A stretch of DNA of 64,000 nt from the NCBI RefSeq assembly GCF_014467055.1, contig NZ_CP060696.1, positions 62,001 through 126,000 on the forward strand, in the 5' to 3' direction. This document shows positions 25,379 to 35,219 of this stretch, in pieces; positions within the stretch are counted from its first letter, which is position 1, and each line of letters opens with the position of its first letter. Under the pieces are notes generated by a model, which saw only the letters and a list, made by a program, of their open reading frames with translations, had not been told where the DNA came from and did no database searches. This DNA is from Caproicibacterium amylolyticum. GTDB taxonomy: Bacteria > Bacillota > Clostridia > Oscillospirales > Acutalibacteraceae. A program made the translations under genes and the position numbers.

Positions 25379-26809
25379 ATGGATTATGCAAAAACCGCAC
25401 AAGAAGTTCTAACGGCAGTCGGCGGAAAAGAAAACGTCGATGCAAACATGACCTGCATGACCCGCCTGCGCATTAGTCTGGTGGATCACAGCAAGGCTGA
25501 TTTAGCCGCCCTGAAAAAAATTGACGGGGTTCTCGGCGTGGTGGATTCAGAAACAATTCAGGTTGTTTTTGGTCCGGGGGTTGTCAACAAAGTCGGCAGC
25601 GAGTTTGCCACACTGACCGGACTTGCACTCGGAGCGGATGAAGCAGAACTGGATGTGAAGAAGGTCGCAAACGAAAACAAATCCGCAAACAAAGCAAAAC
25701 ACAATGGCCCGGTACAGCAGTTCCTAAAGCATATTGCAAACGTGTTTGTGCCGATTTTGCCCGGCATTATTGCGGCAGGCCTGATCAACGGCATCATTAA
25801 CGTGATTGATGTTTCCACCGGAAAGATAATGGCCGGTGTTTGGTGGTATCAGGTCATTCATGTAATTGGCTGGGCACTGTTTGCCTATCTGCCCATCTTT
25901 GTCGGCATGAATGCCGCAAAGGAATTCAAGGGTTCTCCAATCCTCGGTGCTCTGGCGGGCTGCTTCTTTGTTGTCAACGCTGCAATGCCGCTGCTGGCAA
26001 AGGTCGGCGATGCACAGATTATTCTGCCGCTGACAGGCAAGGTATTCAATCCGGGCAACGGCGGTCTGCTGTCTGCTCTGATTGCCGGTATTTTCTTCGC
26101 TTATCTGGAAAGATGGATTCGCAAGATCATGCCGAACATTCTGGATACCTTCTTCACGCCGCTGCTCACTGTCATTATCGGCGGTCTGGTAACAGTTATT
26201 GTACTGCAGCCAATCGGCGCAGCACTGACAGCCGGCATCTACACTGTTCTTGATTTCCTCTATACCAACCTGGGTGCTCTGGGCGGCTACATCCTTTCCG
26301 CAGGCTTCCTGCCGCTGGTTTCCGTTGGTCTGCATCAGGCTTTGACGCCTATCCATGCAATGCTCAATGATCCGAATGGTGTAACCAAAGGCATCAACTA
26401 TCTGCTGCCAATCCTGATGATGGCAGGCGGCGGACAGGTTGGCGCTGGCCTTGCACTGTACATGAAGACAAAGAACAAGAAGCTCAAGAGAATGACCCGC
26501 GATTCCCTGCCTGTTGGTATTCTGGGCGTTGGCGAACCGCTGATGTACGCTGTTACACTGCCGCTTGGCAAACCGTTCATCACAGCCTGCCTTGGCGCCG
26601 GTTTCGGCGGCATCCTGGCTTCTTTGTTCCATCTCGGCACGGTTTCTCAGGGCGTTTCCGGTCTGTTTGGCCTGCTGATTGTTGTTCCCGGCACACAGCT
26701 GTTCTATGTCATTTCCATTGCTGCAGCATATGTGGGTGGATTTGTTCTGACCTACTTCTTCGGTGTGGATGAAAATCGAATTAACGAAGTATACGGTACA
26801 GACGATTAA
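25379..26809 (+). CDS. murP: PTS EIIBC permease, MurNAc (or MurNAc-GlcNAc) type
   Basis: A 476-residue membrane permease that phosphorylates its sugar during uptake. EIIB comes first, with the phospho-cysteine in MTCMTRLRISL (residue ~22), then a linker (~85-110) and a glucose-family EIIC with about ten spans. The C-terminal GILGVGEPLMYAVTLP is the EIIC sugar-site motif. There is no EIIA domain, as expected for MurP, which borrows the glucose-type EIIA encoded at 29839. AGGGGAG precedes the ATG. Neighbouring murQ and mupG support MurNAc-type specificity. Confidence 0.88.
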   Translation: MDYAKTAQEVLTAVGGKENVDANMTCMTRLRISLVDHSKADLAALKKIDGVLGVVDSETIQVVFGPGVVNKVGSEFATLTGLALGADEAELDVKKVANENKSANKAKHNGPVQQFLKHIANVFVPILPGIIAAGLINGIINVIDVSTGKIMAGVWWYQVIHVIGWALFAYLPIFVGMNAAKEFKGSPILGALAGCFFVVNAAMPLLAKVGDAQIILPLTGKVFNPGNGGLLSALIAGIFFAYLERWIRKIMPNILDTFFTPLLTVIIGGLVTVIVLQPIGAALTAGIYTVLDFLYTNLGALGGYILSAGFLPLVSVGLHQALTPIHAMLNDPNGVTKGINYLLPILMMAGGGQVGAGLALYMKTKNKKLKRMTRDSLPVGILGVGEPLMYAVTLPLGKPFITACLGAGFGGILASLFHLGTVSQGVSGLFGLLIVVPGTQLFYVISIAAAYVGGFVLTYFFGVDENRINEVYGTDD

Positions 26810-26823
26810 ATGGAGTTGTTGTT

Positions 26824-27870
26824 ATGAATGATTTTGGAATCTCACTTTACCTTGGGACCGGCCTGCAAAAAAATGCGGAAATTGTGGAGAAAGCACACCG
26901 CGCGGAAATTCGTTACGCTTTCACCTCCCTGCATATTCCGGAGGAAGACCCAAACTGTGTGAAGGACATTCGCGCGCTGCTGGAACTCTGTAAGGAATAT
27001 CAGATTTCGCTGATTGCAGACATCGGTCCGCGCACCCTGCAGAAAATGGGATTTCAAAACATTTCTGACCTGAAGCAGACGGCGATTACACATTTACGCG
27101 TAGACTATGGCTTTTCCTGCGCCGAAATGATAGAATTTTCAAAGGACTTTCACATTGTTTTTAACGCCAGTACCCTGCAGGACAGCCAGATTTCCGAGCT
27201 GCAAAGTCTGCATGCGGATTTCAGCCGATTCAGTGCCTGTCACAACTTTTACCCCAAACCACTTACGGGGCTTTCTTTGGAACGTGTACGAAAAATGAAC
27301 GAGCGCATTCACCGTTTGGGTATGCGTACCATGGCTTTTGTTGCCGGGGACAGTACTCTGCGCGGCCCGCTGAAAATGGGACTGCCGACGGCAGAGGCAC
27401 ACCGCACCGGCGATGTGCTGCTGAATATGCTGCAGCTTATCAAACTCTGTGAAACGGACACCTGCCTGATTGGTGACATTGATGCCAGCGAGCAGGCGTA
27501 CCGGCGGATTCGGGAACTTGCTGATGGTTATGTCAGCCTGCAGGCGGAGCTTGCCCCTGCCTATGCGTACATCGCTGACAGTATCCACCACGACCGGCCC
27601 GACTCCAGCGATTACGTGATTCGCTCGCAGGAGTCACGGGCCTATGCTTCCGCAGGCCGTCAGTTTTCGGTGGAGCCCTGCCAGCCCAGACCGCGCGGAA
27701 GTATCTCTGTCGGCAATGAAAAATATCTGCGGTACTCCGGTGAGCTGGAAATTGCCCGTCAGGACCTGCAGCCGGAAAGCCGTGTAAATATCATTGGTCA
27801 AGTAAAACCGGAATCTATGCCGTATTTAGACTACATTACAGATGGACTTGGTTTTAAACTCGTTCTTTAA
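26824..27870 (+). CDS. mupG: 6-phospho-N-acetylmuramidase (DUF871/MupG family)
   Basis: A 348-residue cytoplasmic protein with an N-terminal TIM-barrel start GISLYLGTGLQKNAEIVEKA, then FTSLHIPEED, IADIGPRTL and LRVDYGF blocks, and a C-terminal cyclophilin-like part (RGSISVGNEKYLRYSGELEI). This is the DUF871 family, whose S. aureus member MupG cleaves MurNAc-6P-GlcNAc. It starts 14 bp after the EIIBC gene and precedes ptsH. With MurQ this predicts that the imported sugar is the disaccharide MurNAc-GlcNAc. The family is clear; the exact substrate is inferred. Confidence 0.88.
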   Translation: MNDFGISLYLGTGLQKNAEIVEKAHRAEIRYAFTSLHIPEEDPNCVKDIRALLELCKEYQISLIADIGPRTLQKMGFQNISDLKQTAITHLRVDYGFSCAEMIEFSKDFHIVFNASTLQDSQISELQSLHADFSRFSACHNFYPKPLTGLSLERVRKMNERIHRLGMRTMAFVAGDSTLRGPLKMGLPTAEAHRTGDVLLNMLQLIKLCETDTCLIGDIDASEQAYRRIRELADGYVSLQAELAPAYAYIADSIHHDRPDSSDYVIRSQESRAYASAGRQFSVEPCQPRPRGSISVGNEKYLRYSGELEIARQDLQPESRVNIIGQVKPESMPYLDYITDGLGFKLVL

Positions 27871-27914
27871 CTGCCGTAAAGCAGAGATTTATGAGTAAAG
27901 GGAGCGTACAAAAA

Positions 27915-28172
27915 TTGAAACAATTCACCTACATGATTAAAGCAGCAGAGGGCCTGCATGCCCGCCCAGCCGGACTTTTAGTAAACTGTGCAAAAGCATG
28001 CACTTCCACTGTACAAATCTCCGCCGACGGCAGTGAAGCAGACGCAAAGCGTCTGTTTTCTGTGATGAATCTTGGTATTTCGCAGAACGATACGGTTATT
28101 ATTACTATTACCGGCCCAGATGAAGAAACTGACTGCGAAAAACTCCGCGCTTTTTGTGAATCCAATTTGTAA
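27915..28172 (+). CDS. ptsH: phosphocarrier HPr lacking Ser46
   Basis: An 85-residue HPr that passes phosphate from enzyme I to EIIA. The start TTG 27915 is chosen because AAGGGAG (27898-27904) lies 10 bases upstream and the active His in GLHARPAG then falls at residue 15, as in all HPr proteins. ATG 27891 would add eight residues. The regulatory position 46 is Arg (ADAKRLFSVMNLG) instead of Ser, so HPr kinase could not make the CcpA-coupling form. It forms one operon with mupG, ptsI and crr. Confidence 0.93.
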   Translation: MKQFTYMIKAAEGLHARPAGLLVNCAKACTSTVQISADGSEADAKRLFSVMNLGISQNDTVIITITGPDEETDCEKLRAFCESNL

Positions 28173-28184
28173 GCTGGTGAGAAG

Positions 28185-29855
28185 ATGAAAAAATTTCACG
28201 GAATCGGTGCTTCCGCGGGTATTGCCATGGGCCGCCTGGTGTGGTACCGAAAAGCGGAAACAGCAGTCAAAAAACAGCCGGCAGGTGATTCGCAGGAAGA
28301 ACTGTCCCGCTTTCAGGCCGCACAGACACAGGCAGGGTCTGCGCTGGATGCGCTCTACCTGCAGTCCATGAAGCGAATTGGCGAAAAGGACTCTATGATT
28401 TTTCAAATCCACAAAATGATGCTGGAGGATGAGGACTTTACGGATGCGGTTGCTGCAAAAATCCAGCAGGAGCACGTAAGCGCCGAATATGCTGTCTGGC
28501 AGACCGGTCAGGAGTTTGCACAGCGTTTTGCGTCGATGGACTCGGAATATATGCGCGGCAGAAAAACGGATGTTTTGGATATTGCGCAGCGTTTGGTTCG
28601 CTGCCTTTCCCCCAAGGCACCGGCCGCAACTTTTTGCTTGACGGAACCATCTGTGCTGATTGCCAACGATCTTACCCCCAGTGAAACCGTACAGCTCGAT
28701 AAATCAAATGTGCTGGCGATTGTTACGCTCAACGGTTCCAAAACTTCGCATTCCGCGATTTTGGCCCGCACCATGGGGATTCCTGCGGTGATGGGGCTGA
28801 AGGGAACAGCCGGAGAACTGCCGGATACCGCGTTTGTCGTAGTGGACGGAACTTCCGGTGAGTTGATTTTGGAACCGGACGCTCAAACCCGTGGCCTGTA
28901 CGAAAAGAAGCAGGCAGCCTATGTACAGCATAAACAGCTGCTGCAGCGGCTGCTGAATTCTAAAATTATAACCGCGGATGACCGTATCATGGAGGTCAAC
29001 GCCAACATCGGTCATCCGGCAGACGCGGACAGCGCGCTGGAAAACGGTGCAGACGGAATCGGCCTGTTTCGCAGTGAGTTTTTGTTCATGGAACGGGACA
29101 CACTGCCGGATGAAGAAACACAGTTTGAGGCCTACCGGCAGGTCCTTCAGAAGATGGGAAGCAAACCGGTGATTGTCCGCACATTTGACATTGGTGCAGA
29201 CAAACAAGTCCCTTACCTCAATCTGCCCAAGGAAGAAAATCCGGCCCTTGGCTGCCGCGCGATCCGCATCTGCCTTGACCGCAGGGAGCTTTTTAAAACC
29301 CAACTGCGCGCACTGCTGCGGGCATCGGCTTTTGGCAGTCTGAAAATTATGTTTCCAATGATCATTTCATCGGAAGAATTAAATACTGCCAAGGGGATTT
29401 TGGAGGAAGCAAAAGCCGAACTTTCGGCAGAATCCGTTGCTTTTTCACCGGACTTGAAAGTCGGAATCATGGTGGAGACCCCCTCCGCCGCCATTATGAG
29501 TGATGAACTTGCAAAACACTGTGACTTTTTCAGCGTTGGGACGAATGATTTAACGCAGTACACGCTTGCCGCCGACCGCATGAACAGCAAACTTGCCGGT
29601 GTGTATAACCAGCGCAGCCCGGCAGTCCTGCGGCTGATTCACATGGCCGCGGAAAATGCGCACAAAGCCGGTATTCCTATTGGCATCTGCGGGGAATCGG
29701 CCGCTGACCGCACACTGACTGACTTCTATCTAAAAATCGGCATAGATGAGCTTTCGGTGGCCCCGTCTTCTGTACTGGAATTAAAAGAAGCACTGCAGCA
29801 GTCCATTGACGTCTGCAAGGGAAAGGATTCAACAAAAAATGTCACTGTTTCATAA
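28185..29855 (+). CDS. ptsI: PTS enzyme I (phosphoenolpyruvate-protein phosphotransferase)
   Basis: A 556-residue cytoplasmic enzyme that starts the PTS phosphate relay from PEP. The N-terminal HPr-binding domain begins HGIGASAGIAMGRL. The phospho-histidine lies in LNGSKTSHSAILARTMGIPAV (residue ~190). The PEP-binding barrel has GADGIGLFRSEFLFM, CRAIRICL, IMVETPSAAIM, FFSVGTNDLTQYTLAADR and GICGESAAD. It is 13 bp after ptsH and overlaps the EIIA gene by 17 bp. The length is normal, slightly under the usual 570-575. Confidence 0.96.
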   Translation: MKKFHGIGASAGIAMGRLVWYRKAETAVKKQPAGDSQEELSRFQAAQTQAGSALDALYLQSMKRIGEKDSMIFQIHKMMLEDEDFTDAVAAKIQQEHVSAEYAVWQTGQEFAQRFASMDSEYMRGRKTDVLDIAQRLVRCLSPKAPAATFCLTEPSVLIANDLTPSETVQLDKSNVLAIVTLNGSKTSHSAILARTMGIPAVMGLKGTAGELPDTAFVVVDGTSGELILEPDAQTRGLYEKKQAAYVQHKQLLQRLLNSKIITADDRIMEVNANIGHPADADSALENGADGIGLFRSEFLFMERDTLPDEETQFEAYRQVLQKMGSKPVIVRTFDIGADKQVPYLNLPKEENPALGCRAIRICLDRRELFKTQLRALLRASAFGSLKIMFPMIISSEELNTAKGILEEAKAELSAESVAFSPDLKVGIMVETPSAAIMSDELAKHCDFFSVGTNDLTQYTLAADRMNSKLAGVYNQRSPAVLRLIHMAAENAHKAGIPIGICGESAADRTLTDFYLKIGIDELSVAPSSVLELKEALQQSIDVCKGKDSTKNVTVS

Positions 29856-30318
29856 AACAAAAGCAGCGGGAACTATTTTGGCACCGCAGACGGGAACGAT
29901 GATTCCGCTCAGTGAGGTGCCAGACGAGGTCTTTGCAAATAAAATTTTGGGTGATGGTGCCGCTGTGGTTCCAACGGATCATCGGGTAACAGCACCTGTT
30001 TCCGGCCAAGTTGTACAGATAGCCAAAACTCTGCACGCAGTTTGCCTGCAGAGTGAAGATGGACTGGAAATTTTAATTCATATGGGGCTGGAAACCGTTC
30101 AGCTGAAAGGCGAAGGGTTTACCTGCCATGTAAAGCTAGGCCAGCACGTAGAGGCCGGCGACTTGCTGATGGAAATGGATATTCAGCAGATGAAGCAGGC
30201 TGGCTATCATGTTGTAACACCCTGTGTTATTACCAACATGGAACAGGTAAAAAGCCTGCACGCGCATACCGGAGAATCTCTGGCCGGCAAAACAACTCTT
30301 TTGGAATACACCTTATAA
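29839..30318 (+). CDS. crr: glucose-type PTS EIIA
   Basis: A 159-residue soluble EIIA starting at ATG 29839 inside the ptsI end (AAAGGA 11 bases upstream). The fold motifs are VTAPVSGQVV, LHAVCLQSEDGLEILIHMGLETV (both active-site histidines) and LKGEGFTCHVKLGQHVEAGDLL. It can donate phosphate to the EIIBC at 25379, which lacks its own EIIA. It is the last gene of the murP-mupG-ptsH-ptsI-crr operon, and a terminator follows 22 bp after the stop. Confidence 0.92.
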   Translation: MSLFHKTKAAGTILAPQTGTMIPLSEVPDEVFANKILGDGAAVVPTDHRVTAPVSGQVVQIAKTLHAVCLQSEDGLEILIHMGLETVQLKGEGFTCHVKLGQHVEAGDLLMEMDIQQMKQAGYHVVTPCVITNMEQVKSLHAHTGESLAGKTTLLEYTL

Positions 30319-30340
30319 TTGACAGGGGCTAACCGAAAAC

Positions 30341-30383
30341 AAAAGCCGACTGAGTGACTGAAAAATCACTTGGTCGGCTTTTT
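30341..30383 (+). terminator. terminator of the murP-crr operon
   Basis: AAAAGCCGAC and GTCGGCTTTTT enclose an inner TGAGTGA/TCACTTG pairing. Confidence 0.9.
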
Positions 30384-30418
30384 GCGTTTGTATTATGAAC
30401 AGGAACAAGCAAAAATCG

Positions 30419-30447
30419 TTTACAGTTCTAATTGAAAAAGATATAAT
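30419..30447 (+). promoter_or_regulatory. promoter of the 30533 hypothetical gene
   Basis: TTTACA (30419-30424) and TATAAT (30442-30447), 17-bp spacer. Confidence 0.65.
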
Positions 30448-30532
30448 GAATTTAAATAACAAAAAGAATAGAAATCCGGCAATAGACAGACTGTAAGCTA
30501 TGGCAGATAAATCAATGATGGAGGAAGAACGA

Positions 30533-30946
30533 ATGGGTCCTTATCATGAGGTCTTGCTGTTGGAGCATCCAGCTAAGGGAACGCCGTACTTTTCGGCTGA
30601 TGCATATTACGCGTGCACCGGCGGCTATCAGCTTTGCGGGACAGACACATTATTTCCGGAAGCAAACGGCAAAACAGCTCAAAGCAGGAAAGAAATTGAC
30701 CGGTGCAGCTATACGCAGTTTGATGCGGCAGGCGTACAAAAACTAGAAAAGCTGTTGGAAGTTTGGCGGCAGATGTTTGCACTTGCGCCGGAGCAAGTTT
30801 CACTTGCAGTGGAAAACATGGAACTTGTGCTGCAGGCTACCGTTTCCCGTGTCACTCTGCTACAGAAGTTGGACGCTTTGAAAGAGTTATGTACGGCATA
30901 TTTGGCGGCACCCCAAACGCATTATTTTGTGCATTTAGGGATATAG
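30533..30946 (+). CDS. hypothetical protein, monocistronic
   Basis: I do not recognise this 137-residue soluble protein. ATG 30533 has GGAGG at the right distance, whereas the longer frame from 30500 lacks a site. The first half is aromatic and Cys-containing (YFSADAYYACTGGYQLCG). The second half is helical with heptad-like leucines (VQKLEKLLEVWRQMF, LVLQATVSRVTLLQKLDALK). It has its own promoter and a probable terminator at 30992, so it is likely a real, separately expressed gene. Confidence 0.6.
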   Translation: MGPYHEVLLLEHPAKGTPYFSADAYYACTGGYQLCGTDTLFPEANGKTAQSRKEIDRCSYTQFDAAGVQKLEKLLEVWRQMFALAPEQVSLAVENMELVLQATVSRVTLLQKLDALKELCTAYLAAPQTHYFVHLGI

Positions 30947-30991
30947 CAACTGGCGGAATTTTATAAAGAAAATATGAAGCAGAGAGAATAT

Positions 30992-31024
30992 GCAGGTAAA
31001 AACTGTGTGTGCTGCCTGCTTTTT
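30992..31024 (+). terminator. probable terminator of the 30533 gene
   Basis: GCAGG (30992-30996) pairs with CCTGC (31015-31019), with weaker inner pairing, then TTTTTG. The stem is short. Confidence 0.5.
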
Positions 31025-31147
31025 GTAATTCGCTGTGCCAAATTCACATAAAATCTCTTTCTTTTTACCGGCCTCTATGCTATAATCTAAAAGTATGCAA
31101 TCATTTTGGAAATCGGTAGCTGGAATTTACCGTTATGAGGTGACACT

Positions 31148-33955
31148 ATGCCAAACAATATCCTGACCAAATTCTTCGGGAACTACAGCAAGCGCGAGCT
31201 GAAGCGCGTTCAGCCTATCTGCGATGCTGTGCTTGCGCTCGAGGACAAGTATAAAGAACTTTCCGACGAGGAGCTGAAAGCACAAACCCCAGCCCTCAAA
31301 GAAAGACTGGCGTCCGGCGAGAGCCTGGACGACATTCTGCCCGATGCGTTTGCTGTCTGCCGTGAAGCAAGTGCCCGTGTGCTGGAAATGCGCCACTTCC
31401 CCGTGCAGATTATCGGCGGCATTGTGCTGCATCAGGGCCGTATTGCTGAGATGAAGACCGGCGAAGGTAAAACACTGGTTGCTACCCTGCCGGCTTACCT
31501 GAACGGCCTTGCCGGAAAAGGTGTGCACATTGTTACGGTCAATGACTACCTGGCTCGCCGCGACAGTGAGTGGATGGGCAAAGTCTACAGTTTCCTAGGG
31601 TTGTCGGTTGGTTTGATTACCCACGAAAAGGACAACAACGCACGTAAAGAAGCCTATGCTTCCGACATTACCTACGGTACCAACAACGAATTTGGTTTTG
31701 ACTATTTGCGCGACAACATGGTTATCTATAAAGAGGACAAGGTACAGCGCGGCCACAGCTTCTCCATCGTCGATGAGGTTGACTCCATTTTGATTGATGA
31801 GGCGCGTACGCCGCTGATTATTTCCGGCCCGGGCGACAAGTCCACCGAAATGTACACCATTGCCGACCACTTTGCGCAGACATTAAAAGTTGTCAAGGTT
31901 GCGGAGCTGAACGAAAAAGAGGACAATGATGCGCTGTACTCTGATGCGGATTATATTGTAGACGAAAAGGCAAAGACTGCCACCCTTACCCCGCCCGGTG
32001 TGAAAAAAGCGGAGGCGTTCTTCCATCTGGACAACCTGACGGATGCCGAAAATATCGGTGTTCAGCATTATGTAAACCAGGCAATCAAAGCCCGCGGTGT
32101 TATGACCCGCGACGTAGATTACGTTGTAAAAGACGGCGAAGTCATTATCGTTGATGAATTCACCGGCCGTTTGATGTATGGCCGCCGTTACAACGAAGGT
32201 CTTCATCAGGCCATCGAAGCTAAGGAAGGCGTTAAGGTTGCCCGCGAAAGCAAAACGCTGGCCACCATTACATTCCAGAACTATTTCCGCCTGTATGACA
32301 AGCTTTCCGGTATGACCGGTACCGCTATGACGGAAGAGGATGAGTTCCGCGAAATCTACAAGCTGGATGTTGTGGAAATCCCCACAAACAAGCCAATGGT
32401 GCGTGAGGATCAGCATGATGTTGTTTACAAGACCGAAAAGGCAAAGTTCAACGCGGTCATTGACGACGTTGTGGAGCACCACGAAAAAGGTCAGCCGGTT
32501 CTGGTTGGTACCATTTCCATTGAAAAGAGTGAGGAACTTTCCAAGATGCTGAAGCTGCGCGGCATTCAGCATGTTGTTCTGAACGCAAAGTATCACGAAA
32601 AAGAAGCGGAAATCGTTGCGCAGGCCGGTAAAAAAGATGCCGTTACCATTGCCACCAACATGGCTGGCCGTGGTACCGATATTATGCTGGGCGGCAACAG
32701 CGAGTATACCGCAAAGAGCGAAATGCGCCGCATGGGCTTCAGCGAGGAATTGATTGCGGAGGCTACCGCTTACGGTGAGACCGACAATGTCGATATTCTG
32801 AATGCCCGCAAGACATTCAAGGAACTGGAAGATAAGTACAAAGAGGAAATTCGCCCGCAGGCAGAGGCAGTGCGTGAGGCAGGCGGTCTGTATATTATCG
32901 GCACCGAGCGCCACGAGTCCCGCCGTATTGATAACCAACTGCGCGGCCGTGCCGGCCGTCAGGGCGACCCCGGTATGTCCCGCTTCTATATTTCTCTGGA
33001 AGATGACCTGATGCGTCTGTTTGGCGGCGAACGCGTTGCGGCCATGATGGAAACACTGAATGTGGACGAGGATACCCCGATTGAAAACAAGATGCTGAGC
33101 AAAACAATCGAGAACGCACAGCGCAAGATTGAGGGTCGCAACTTTGGTATCCGTAAAGACGTGCTGAAATATGACGACGTCAACTCCCGCCAGCGTGAAA
33201 TTATCTACAAGCAGCGTGACCAGGTGCTCAACGGCGAAAATGTGCATACACAGGTTATGGACATGATTAAGCAGGCGATTGAGAACCAGGTGAAAATTTA
33301 CCTGCCAATGGATGAAAGCTTCATGGACGATCCGCGCCACAACTGGAACATGGACGGTTTACGTGACCGTTACATGGGCTGGCTGCTTACCGAGGATGAC
33401 CTTGTGTACACCGACGAGGAACGCAAGAGCCTGAAGCCGGAAGAAGTTGCACAGGCGCTGTATGAAAAGGCAGAGGAAATCTGCAATCAGCGTGAGCAGC
33501 AGTTCGGTGAGGAAATCTGCCGTGAGCTGGAGCGCGTCATTCTGCTGAAAAACGTTGACACAGAGTGGATGGATCATATTGATGCAATGGAAGAGCTGCA
33601 GCGCGGCATCCGCCTGCGTGCATACGGCCAGAAAGATCCGGTAGTCGAATACCGTCTGGAAAGCTTCGATATGTTTGACGCAATGATTGACACCATTCGT
33701 GAAAACACAGCCCGCATGATGCTGACTGTCCGCCTGCACACACAGGAAGAACCGCAGCGTGAGCAGGTGTTGGAGCCGACCACTGCTTCCGGTGCACCGG
33801 AGGGTGAAGCGGAAGCTCAGCCGGAGGAACATCCCGGCCAGCACAAAATCGGACGCAATGAGCCCTGCCCCTGCGGCAGCGGCCTAAAGTGGAAGAAGTG
33901 CACTTGTGATAAGTTCCATCCCAAAGACGGCAGCCAGCCGTATGTGAATGACTAA
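31148..33955 (+). CDS. secA: preprotein translocase ATPase SecA
   Basis: A 935-residue motor that drives preproteins through SecYEG at the membrane. Walker A is in [20 protein letters not shown], the DEAD-like box in [18 protein letters not shown]. The preprotein-crosslinking region is ~225-370, then [24 protein letters not shown] and the second ATPase lobe NMAGRGTDI with [13 protein letters not shown]. The C-terminus carries the zinc-binding SEC-C tail [24 protein letters not shown] precedes ATG 31148. It is a single-copy housekeeping gene with its own terminator. Confidence 0.98.
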   Translation: MPNNILTKFFGNYSKRELKRVQPICDAVLALEDKYKELSDEELKAQTPALKERLASGESLDDILPDAFAVCREASARVLEMRHFPVQIIGGIVLHQGRIAEMKTGEGKTLVATLPAYLNGLAGKGVHIVTVNDYLARRDSEWMGKVYSFLGLSVGLITHEKDNNARKEAYASDITYGTNNEFGFDYLRDNMVIYKEDKVQRGHSFSIVDEVDSILIDEARTPLIISGPGDKSTEMYTIADHFAQTLKVVKVAELNEKEDNDALYSDADYIVDEKAKTATLTPPGVKKAEAFFHLDNLTDAENIGVQHYVNQAIKARGVMTRDVDYVVKDGEVIIVDEFTGRLMYGRRYNEGLHQAIEAKEGVKVARESKTLATITFQNYFRLYDKLSGMTGTAMTEEDEFREIYKLDVVEIPTNKPMVREDQHDVVYKTEKAKFNAVIDDVVEHHEKGQPVLVGTISIEKSEELSKMLKLRGIQHVVLNAKYHEKEAEIVAQAGKKDAVTIATNMAGRGTDIMLGGNSEYTAKSEMRRMGFSEELIAEATAYGETDNVDILNARKTFKELEDKYKEEIRPQAEAVREAGGLYIIGTERHESRRIDNQLRGRAGRQGDPGMSRFYISLEDDLMRLFGGERVAAMMETLNVDEDTPIENKMLSKTIENAQRKIEGRNFGIRKDVLKYDDVNSRQREIIYKQRDQVLNGENVHTQVMDMIKQAIENQVKIYLPMDESFMDDPRHNWNMDGLRDRYMGWLLTEDDLVYTDEERKSLKPEEVAQALYEKAEEICNQREQQFGEEICRELERVILLKNVDTEWMDHIDAMEELQRGIRLRAYGQKDPVVEYRLESFDMFDAMIDTIRENTARMMLTVRLHTQEEPQREQVLEPTTASGAPEGEAEAQPEEHPGQHKIGRNEPCPCGSGLKWKKCTCDKFHPKDGSQPYVND

Positions 33956-33967
33956 ATAGCAAGCAAA

Positions 33968-33995
33968 GCCGCAGGCGGAGAACCTGCGGCTTTTT
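33968..33995 (+). terminator. secA terminator
   Basis: GCCGCAGG and CCTGCGGC with a 7-base loop, then TTTTT. Confidence 0.9.
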
Positions 33996-34127
33996 GGTAC
34001 AGGTATGACTGTGGCTGCTGTGTCTTTACAGTTGTTTTCCCATCAATTTTTCCGGGTGGAACGTTTCCACTACTAATATTTTACTGGGTGTATAGATTAA
34101 TCATTTTATTACAGAAAGGATTTTACC

Positions 34128-35204
34128 ATGCAGAAACCGAAGCAGCTTAGGCGGGGCGACAAAGTGGCTGTTGTCAGCCTTTCCAGCGGAATGTTGGGCG
34201 AGCAGGAGGAAGGCCATGTACAGCAGCTGGGCGAAAAACGTCTGCACGAATTTGGCTTGACGCCAGTGTATATGCCGAATGCGCTCAAAGGAATTGCGTA
34301 CCTGAAAGAGCACCCGGAAGCCAGAGCCACCGATCTGAAAGATGCCTTTCTGGACGAGCGGATTAACGGCATTATTTGCGCAATCGGCGGCGATGATACT
34401 TACCGTTTGCTGCCTTATCTTATGGAAGATGCTGAATTTCGTGAAGCGGTGCAAAAGTACCCGAAGCTGTTCACCGGCTTTTCCGATACAACAATCGACC
34501 ATTTGATGCTGTACCGCTTGGGGCTGCAGACCTTTTACGGTCCTAACTTTATTTGTGACCTTGGGGAACTGGCTTCGGAGATGCTGCCTTATACCAAAGA
34601 AGCGTTTGGAAGCTACTTCAAAAATGACGAAACGGCGCAGATTTTATCCAGTTCGGTGTGGTACGAGGAACGCACGGACTTCTCAACAGCGGTGCTCGAT
34701 ACAGAACGTGTTTCTCACCCGGAAACACATGGCTATGAAGTGCTGCAGGGCAGCGGCGTGCGTTCCGGTACGCTGCTGGGCGGTTGTATGGAGAGCCTTT
34801 ACGATGTGCTAAATGGAAGCCGCTATGCAGATGAACAGGCAGTCTGTGAAAAATATGGAATTTTTCCGAAGCCGGAGGAATGGTGCGGAAAAATCGTGTT
34901 TTTGGAAACGTGCGAAGAGCAGCCAACACCGGAGCTGTTCCGAAAAGAACTGACAGCTTTGCGGGAACACGGCGTCTTTGACGCGGCTGCGGGTGTGCTG
35001 GCGGGCAAGCCGCAGGATGAAACATATTACCGGGAGTATCAGGTAATTTATCGAGAAGTTTTACCCAAAGACCTGCCAGTACTGTTCAATGTGAATTTTG
35101 GGCATGCTTACCCGCGGTGTGTGCTGCAGTACGGAACGCGTGTGCGGGTTGATTTTGACAAGGGTACAATCTTTCGGTTGGAGCCAATGTTTCAACAGAA
35201 TTAA
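34128..35204 (+). CDS. peptidase S66 family protein (LD-carboxypeptidase/MccF-like)
   Basis: A 358-residue cytoplasmic serine peptidase. The fold start is RRGDKVAVVSLSSGMLG, followed by AIGGDDTYRLLPYL and the nucleophile elbow region FTGFSDTTIDHL, with Glu/His partners farther on (LGGCMESLYDVL, NVNFGHAYPR). LdcA members cut the LD bond of muramoyl tetrapeptides and MccF members inactivate microcin C; the longer C-terminal half here is more MccF-like. AGAAAGGA precedes the ATG. It lies 15 bp upstream of the patatin gene, so the two are probably co-transcribed. Confidence 0.85.
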   Translation: MQKPKQLRRGDKVAVVSLSSGMLGEQEEGHVQQLGEKRLHEFGLTPVYMPNALKGIAYLKEHPEARATDLKDAFLDERINGIICAIGGDDTYRLLPYLMEDAEFREAVQKYPKLFTGFSDTTIDHLMLYRLGLQTFYGPNFICDLGELASEMLPYTKEAFGSYFKNDETAQILSSSVWYEERTDFSTAVLDTERVSHPETHGYEVLQGSGVRSGTLLGGCMESLYDVLNGSRYADEQAVCEKYGIFPKPEEWCGKIVFLETCEEQPTPELFRKELTALREHGVFDAAAGVLAGKPQDETYYREYQVIYREVLPKDLPVLFNVNFGHAYPRCVLQYGTRVRVDFDKGTIFRLEPMFQQN

Positions 35205-35219
35205 GGAGCGTTGTGGAAA

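Noticed and set aside
31883..33340. 485-codon minus-strand frame inside secA
   Set aside because: It is antisense to the conserved SecA reading frame, has no ribosome site, and its composition is that of a codon-bias shadow.
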